A stretch of DNA of 64,000 nt, from NCBI RefSeq assembly GCF_001590905.1, contig NZ_BCTT01000007.1, positions 186,001 to 250,000 of the forward strand. Reading direction: 5' to 3'. The stretch is from Serratia grimesii NBRC 13537. Its GTDB lineage: Bacteria; Pseudomonadota; Gammaproteobacteria; Enterobacterales; Enterobacteriaceae. Below the pieces are notes generated by a model. It ran no database searches, was not told the origin of the DNA, and saw only the letters and a list, made by a program, of their open reading frames with translations. Positions 61,535 to 64,000 of this stretch are shown here, one piece after another (positions within the stretch are counted from its first letter, which is position 1; each line of letters begins with the position of its first letter). A program made the translations under genes and the position numbers.

Positions 61535-61590
61535 ATCGATAACTCTTCCGGTAACATCCCCAAAGAAACTCCCCATTGAAACGATAAAGA

Positions 61591-61616
61591 ACACGCGAAA
61601 GCGTGGTTTTGCGTTT
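61591..61616 (+). terminator. Terminator of the tRNA-Leu cluster
   Basis: CACGC and GCGTG close a GAAA tetraloop, followed by the T-rich GGTTTTGCGTTTT. Confidence 0.75.
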
Positions 61617-61901
61617 TCAGCCCAGGTTGAAGTTCAAACCGATTGCCGCCAAGCCCCCTGCCAACGCCATGCAAGACGGCAGCAGCAAGTAGTGACGCCA
61701 GCGACTGTTAAACAACATCACCAATGTGGCCAGCATCGCGATCACGATGAGTGTACGCAGTTGCATCATATCCAGGTTGATCAATGCCAGTAACGGCATT
61801 AGAGCGCATGGCAGCAAAACGCCCCAGGCGCTGGCCAGACGGTTGCCCAGGCACCAACTGACGCCCCACAACCCACACGCGGTAATCATGGCTGCAATCA
61901 T
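61617..61901 (-). CDS. yjjZ: DUF1435 membrane protein, YjjZ-like
   Basis: The 94-residue protein is almost all membrane segments (about three helices) with the start MIAAMITACGLWGVSWCLGN. I assign it to the YjjZ/DUF1435 group because of its size, character and position next to the leu tRNA cluster and rsmC. I cannot confirm this by alignment. The ATG at 61901 has GGTAGGG six bases upstream. A strong Fur box lies 20 bases further up. E. coli yjjZ is an iron-regulated gene of unknown function. Confidence 0.68.
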   Translation of the reverse strand: MIAAMITACGLWGVSWCLGNRLASAWGVLLPCALMPLLALINLDMMQLRTLIVIAMLATLVMLFNSRWRHYLLLPSCMALAGGLAAIGLNFNLG

Positions 61902-61921
61902 GATAACCCTACCTTTCAAGT

Positions 61922-61940
61922 GATAATGATAACCAATATC
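61922..61940 (-). promoter_or_regulatory. Fur box upstream of the yjjZ-like gene
   Basis: GATAATGATAACCAATATC matches the 19-base Fur consensus GATAATGATAATCATTATC at 17 positions. It overlaps a TATGAT -10 candidate on the minus strand, a position suited to repression by iron-loaded Fur. Confidence 0.85.
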
Positions 61941-62164
61941 ATATAACACTTTTTTTCACTGCGCATCATTTTCACCCCGACGACCAAACGCGGATGACAC
62001 AACGGTGGAAAAATGATAGTTTGCCATAAGAAAATTCTTAGTCTTATTCGCATGTTAATAATCACAATCAACAACCATACAATGCGGGTGTTTAATTCAT
62101 ACCGGAAGAATTTTTCGCAACCTTAATTTTTCGACAGATCGATATTGTAAAGAGTGAATCCCGT

Positions 62165-63238
62165 ATGAACGCGCGTTCTTATCAGGAACTGCTGAACAGC
62201 AAGCACCGCTTATCATTATTTTTATTTTTGTTGATGAACACTGCGTCTTCCTTATTTACATTATTGGTCCCATTTAAAGATAAACCTGCTTTTACCCTAC
62301 CGTTATTAGGTATACCGCTATTTTGTCTGGTAGCACTGTTATTTACCTTGCAGTCTCCACGGTTATACGTCAGAAAATTGAATCTATTTTCCTTTGTTAT
62401 CGGCCTGCTGTGGGCGGCACATATTTACCTTAAAAGTCAGTACTGTGCGCCGAACAACCAAAGTTTTCTATTAATTAGTCTGTTCAGTATGTTTTTTATA
62501 AGTGCTATTGCCCTAACGGATAACTTTATCGCTTTCTGTCTGCATGCCGTGCCTTCTGCATTGGTCATTCTATTTTTGGATGGTATGCACAATACGATGC
62601 GGATCGTATTCACCACGGTATTGCCGATTATCGCTTTCTCTATCCATCACCTGATGCTCAAACGCAGTGAGCTCTTTACCCAAGCACTGGTGGCTAATCT
62701 GTATAACGAACGTGACAGGTTTAGCAATTTAAGCATGATCGATCCGCTAACCGGGCTTTATAACCGCCGTGGCCTGGAAAATAAAATCAATATGCTAACG
62801 GCTCCCCCGTCCGGCTGTCATTTCGTGGTGTTACTCGATATCGACCATTTCAAAGCCTATAACGATAACTATGGTCATACCATGGGCGACCAAGCGCTGG
62901 TGCAGGTAGCCATCGCTATCCGGGATTCGGTACGTTCACGTGATATTGTGGTGCGCTACGGTGGGGAAGAGTTTTTGGTGCTGCTGACCAACGTGAGTGA
63001 AGATTACGCAACTCAGCTGGCTGAACAAGTGCGGCAACGTGTGCAGGAATTAAAAATCCCTCACCGGTTTAACCAATTAGAAGTCACCACAGTCACGCTC
63101 AGCGCCGGGATCTCCGCGTTGGACAAACTGGATGTATCGTCGGCTATTCGTGCAGCAGACGCTGCGTTATATCACGCGAAAAACAGCGGTCGTAATAATA
63201 TTCAGTTGGCGCAAAACACGCAGCCCGCCGCTGTCTGA
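62165..63238 (+). CDS. Membrane diguanylate cyclase (GGDEF)
   Basis: The 357-residue protein has about five to six TM segments up to residue 163, then a short helix and a GGDEF domain (SMIDPLTGLYNRRGLENKI at 190). The active site GGEEF is at 266-270, and RSRD at 257-260 is an intact I-site. It should make c-di-GMP. The membrane domain is MASE-like, but I cannot name the class. It is AT-richer than its neighbours and stands alone before the FHS transporter. Confidence 0.9.
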   Translation: MNARSYQELLNSKHRLSLFLFLLMNTASSLFTLLVPFKDKPAFTLPLLGIPLFCLVALLFTLQSPRLYVRKLNLFSFVIGLLWAAHIYLKSQYCAPNNQSFLLISLFSMFFISAIALTDNFIAFCLHAVPSALVILFLDGMHNTMRIVFTTVLPIIAFSIHHLMLKRSELFTQALVANLYNERDRFSNLSMIDPLTGLYNRRGLENKINMLTAPPSGCHFVVLLDIDHFKAYNDNYGHTMGDQALVQVAIAIRDSVRSRDIVVRYGGEEFLVLLTNVSEDYATQLAEQVRQRVQELKIPHRFNQLEVTTVTLSAGISALDKLDVSSAIRAADAALYHAKNSGRNNIQLAQNTQPAAV

Positions 63239-63255
63239 GCCGGCGGGCGATAAAA

Positions 63256-64000
63256 TTAGCGGCGACGTTGCTGCAAGCCGTAAACAAATACCACGGCAAA
63301 GCACAACAGCGGCAACAGATACGACCACGCTGTACTGTAGCGATCCGCCAGCGCCCCCATGAAGTAAGGCATGATGGCTCCCCCGACGATCGCCATGATC
63401 ATAAAGGAACTGGCACGCTTGGTGTGTTTGCCCATGTTTTTCACACCCAGGGCAAAAATGGTTGGGAACATAATCGACATAAAGAAGAACACGGCGATCA
63501 ACGCCACCACCGAAACCCCCTCTATGCTGAGCATCACTACGCCGCACAACACAATGTTAATCAGCGAGTAAAACATCAACAACGTGGCAGGTTTGATTCT
63601 GCCCATCAGCCAGGTACTGAAGAAGCGCCCCACCATAAAGCAAATCATGGCGATAGAAAGCAAGTAGGACGCGCTTTGGTTGGAAACATCACGCCAGTGT
63701 TCGGTAGCATAGTTAATAAAGAACGCGCCAACCCCAACCTGAGCCGCCACATAGAAGAACTGGGTAATCACCCCGCCGACAAAGTGTTTGTGTTGCCACA
63801 GCCCTTGAGCGATTTCACCGTGCTCAGGCTGTTCTTCTTCACGGATATCCGGCAGCCGAGTACGACTGAACAAAAAGGCAATCAACAGCACCAACACGGC
63901 GATCGCCACGTAGGTCATCTTCACTGCACTCTGGTCACCGCTACTGGTGCCCTGGGTGGCGGAGAAAAACAGCGTACCGCCAATCATCGGACCGATAAAC
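63256..64000 (-). CDS. FucP-type MFS sugar transporter, C-terminal part
   Basis: The reading frame runs off the right end of the window; about 248 C-terminal residues are present. The segment GPMIGGTLFFSATQ, then VGAFFINYATEHW and MFPTIFALGVKNMGKHTKRA, is typical of the fucose/galactose/glucose:H+ symporter family (FHS, FucP). The RTRLPDIREEEQ loop between TM6 and TM7 is visible. The sugar cannot be inferred. The gene stops 17 bases past the diguanylate cyclase, in convergent orientation. Confidence 0.88.
   Translation of the reverse strand, partial: FIGPMIGGTLFFSATQGTSSGDQSAVKMTYVAIAVLVLLIAFLFSRTRLPDIREEEQPEHGEIAQGLWQHKHFVGGVITQFFYVAAQVGVGAFFINYATEHWRDVSNQSASYLLSIAMICFMVGRFFSTWLMGRIKPATLLMFYSLINIVLCGVVMLSIEGVSVVALIAVFFFMSIMFPTIFALGVKNMGKHTKRASSFMIMAIVGGAIMPYFMGALADRYSTAWSYLLPLLCFAVVFVYGLQQRRR

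Overview
The window is enterobacterial chromosomal backbone. Protein similarity recalled from E. coli, the gene order and an ERIC repeat all point to a Serratia-like member of the Yersiniaceae/Enterobacterales; species is not determined. It corresponds, in inverted orientation, to the part of the E. coli map around 0/100 min, from ispH through dnaK, thr, arcA, trpR, serB, deo and prfC to the leu tRNA cluster.

Layout. 1-204 is the tail of a LysR regulator. 510-6335 is the ribF-ileS-lspA-fkpB-ispH operon (minus strand), with an ERIC-like repeat between ribF and ileS. 6649-9320 holds rpsT and nhaA-nhaR. 9556-13630 holds the heat-shock dnaK-dnaJ operon and divergent satP. 13678-18606 holds an MFS symporter, mog, talB and an AGCS symporter (yaaJ). 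18712-25285 holds yaaA, the thrLABC operon with its attenuator, and yjtD. 25919-30014 holds arcA, creA, rob, gpmB, yjjX and trpR. 30070-37074 holds slt, an inserted yfiR-yfiN-yfiB c-di-GMP module, and ettA. 37105-40582 is an accessory stretch: a LysR/oxidoreductase pair and a GT39-type glycosyltransferase. 40709-45259 is serB-radA-nadR with divergent smp. 45350-51373 is deoCABD (ERIC between deoB and deoD) and a concentrative nucleoside transporter. 51571-54651 holds yjjV, yjjU and three small stress-protein genes including osmY. 55185-59005 holds prfC, holD-rimI and rsmC. 59068-61124 is an aldo-keto reductase with a divergent LysR gene. 61197-61534 holds three tandem tRNA-Leu(CAG) genes, followed by a yjjZ-like gene under a Fur box, a membrane diguanylate cyclase, and a truncated FucP-type sugar transporter at the right edge.

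How the genes work together. deoCABD plus the transporter form a nucleoside salvage unit; strong CRP-like sites precede both transcription units. serB, nadR and thr genes serve amino-acid and NAD metabolism. yfiRNB and a second GGDEF protein put two diguanylate cyclases in one window. Several regulatory sites can be read directly: a sigma-32 promoter for dnaK, the thr promoter/leader/attenuator, a TrpR operator at trpR, an FNR-like box at arcA, a NadR-type palindrome at nadR itself, and a Fur box at the yjjZ-like gene.

I found no phage, CRISPR array, toxin system or obviously new gene cluster. The most unusual items are RNA- or DNA-level structures: a leader in front of ettA with two mutually exclusive long pairings, two ERIC-type elements whose central stems differ by compensating changes, and three tandem hairpins between dnaK and dnaJ.
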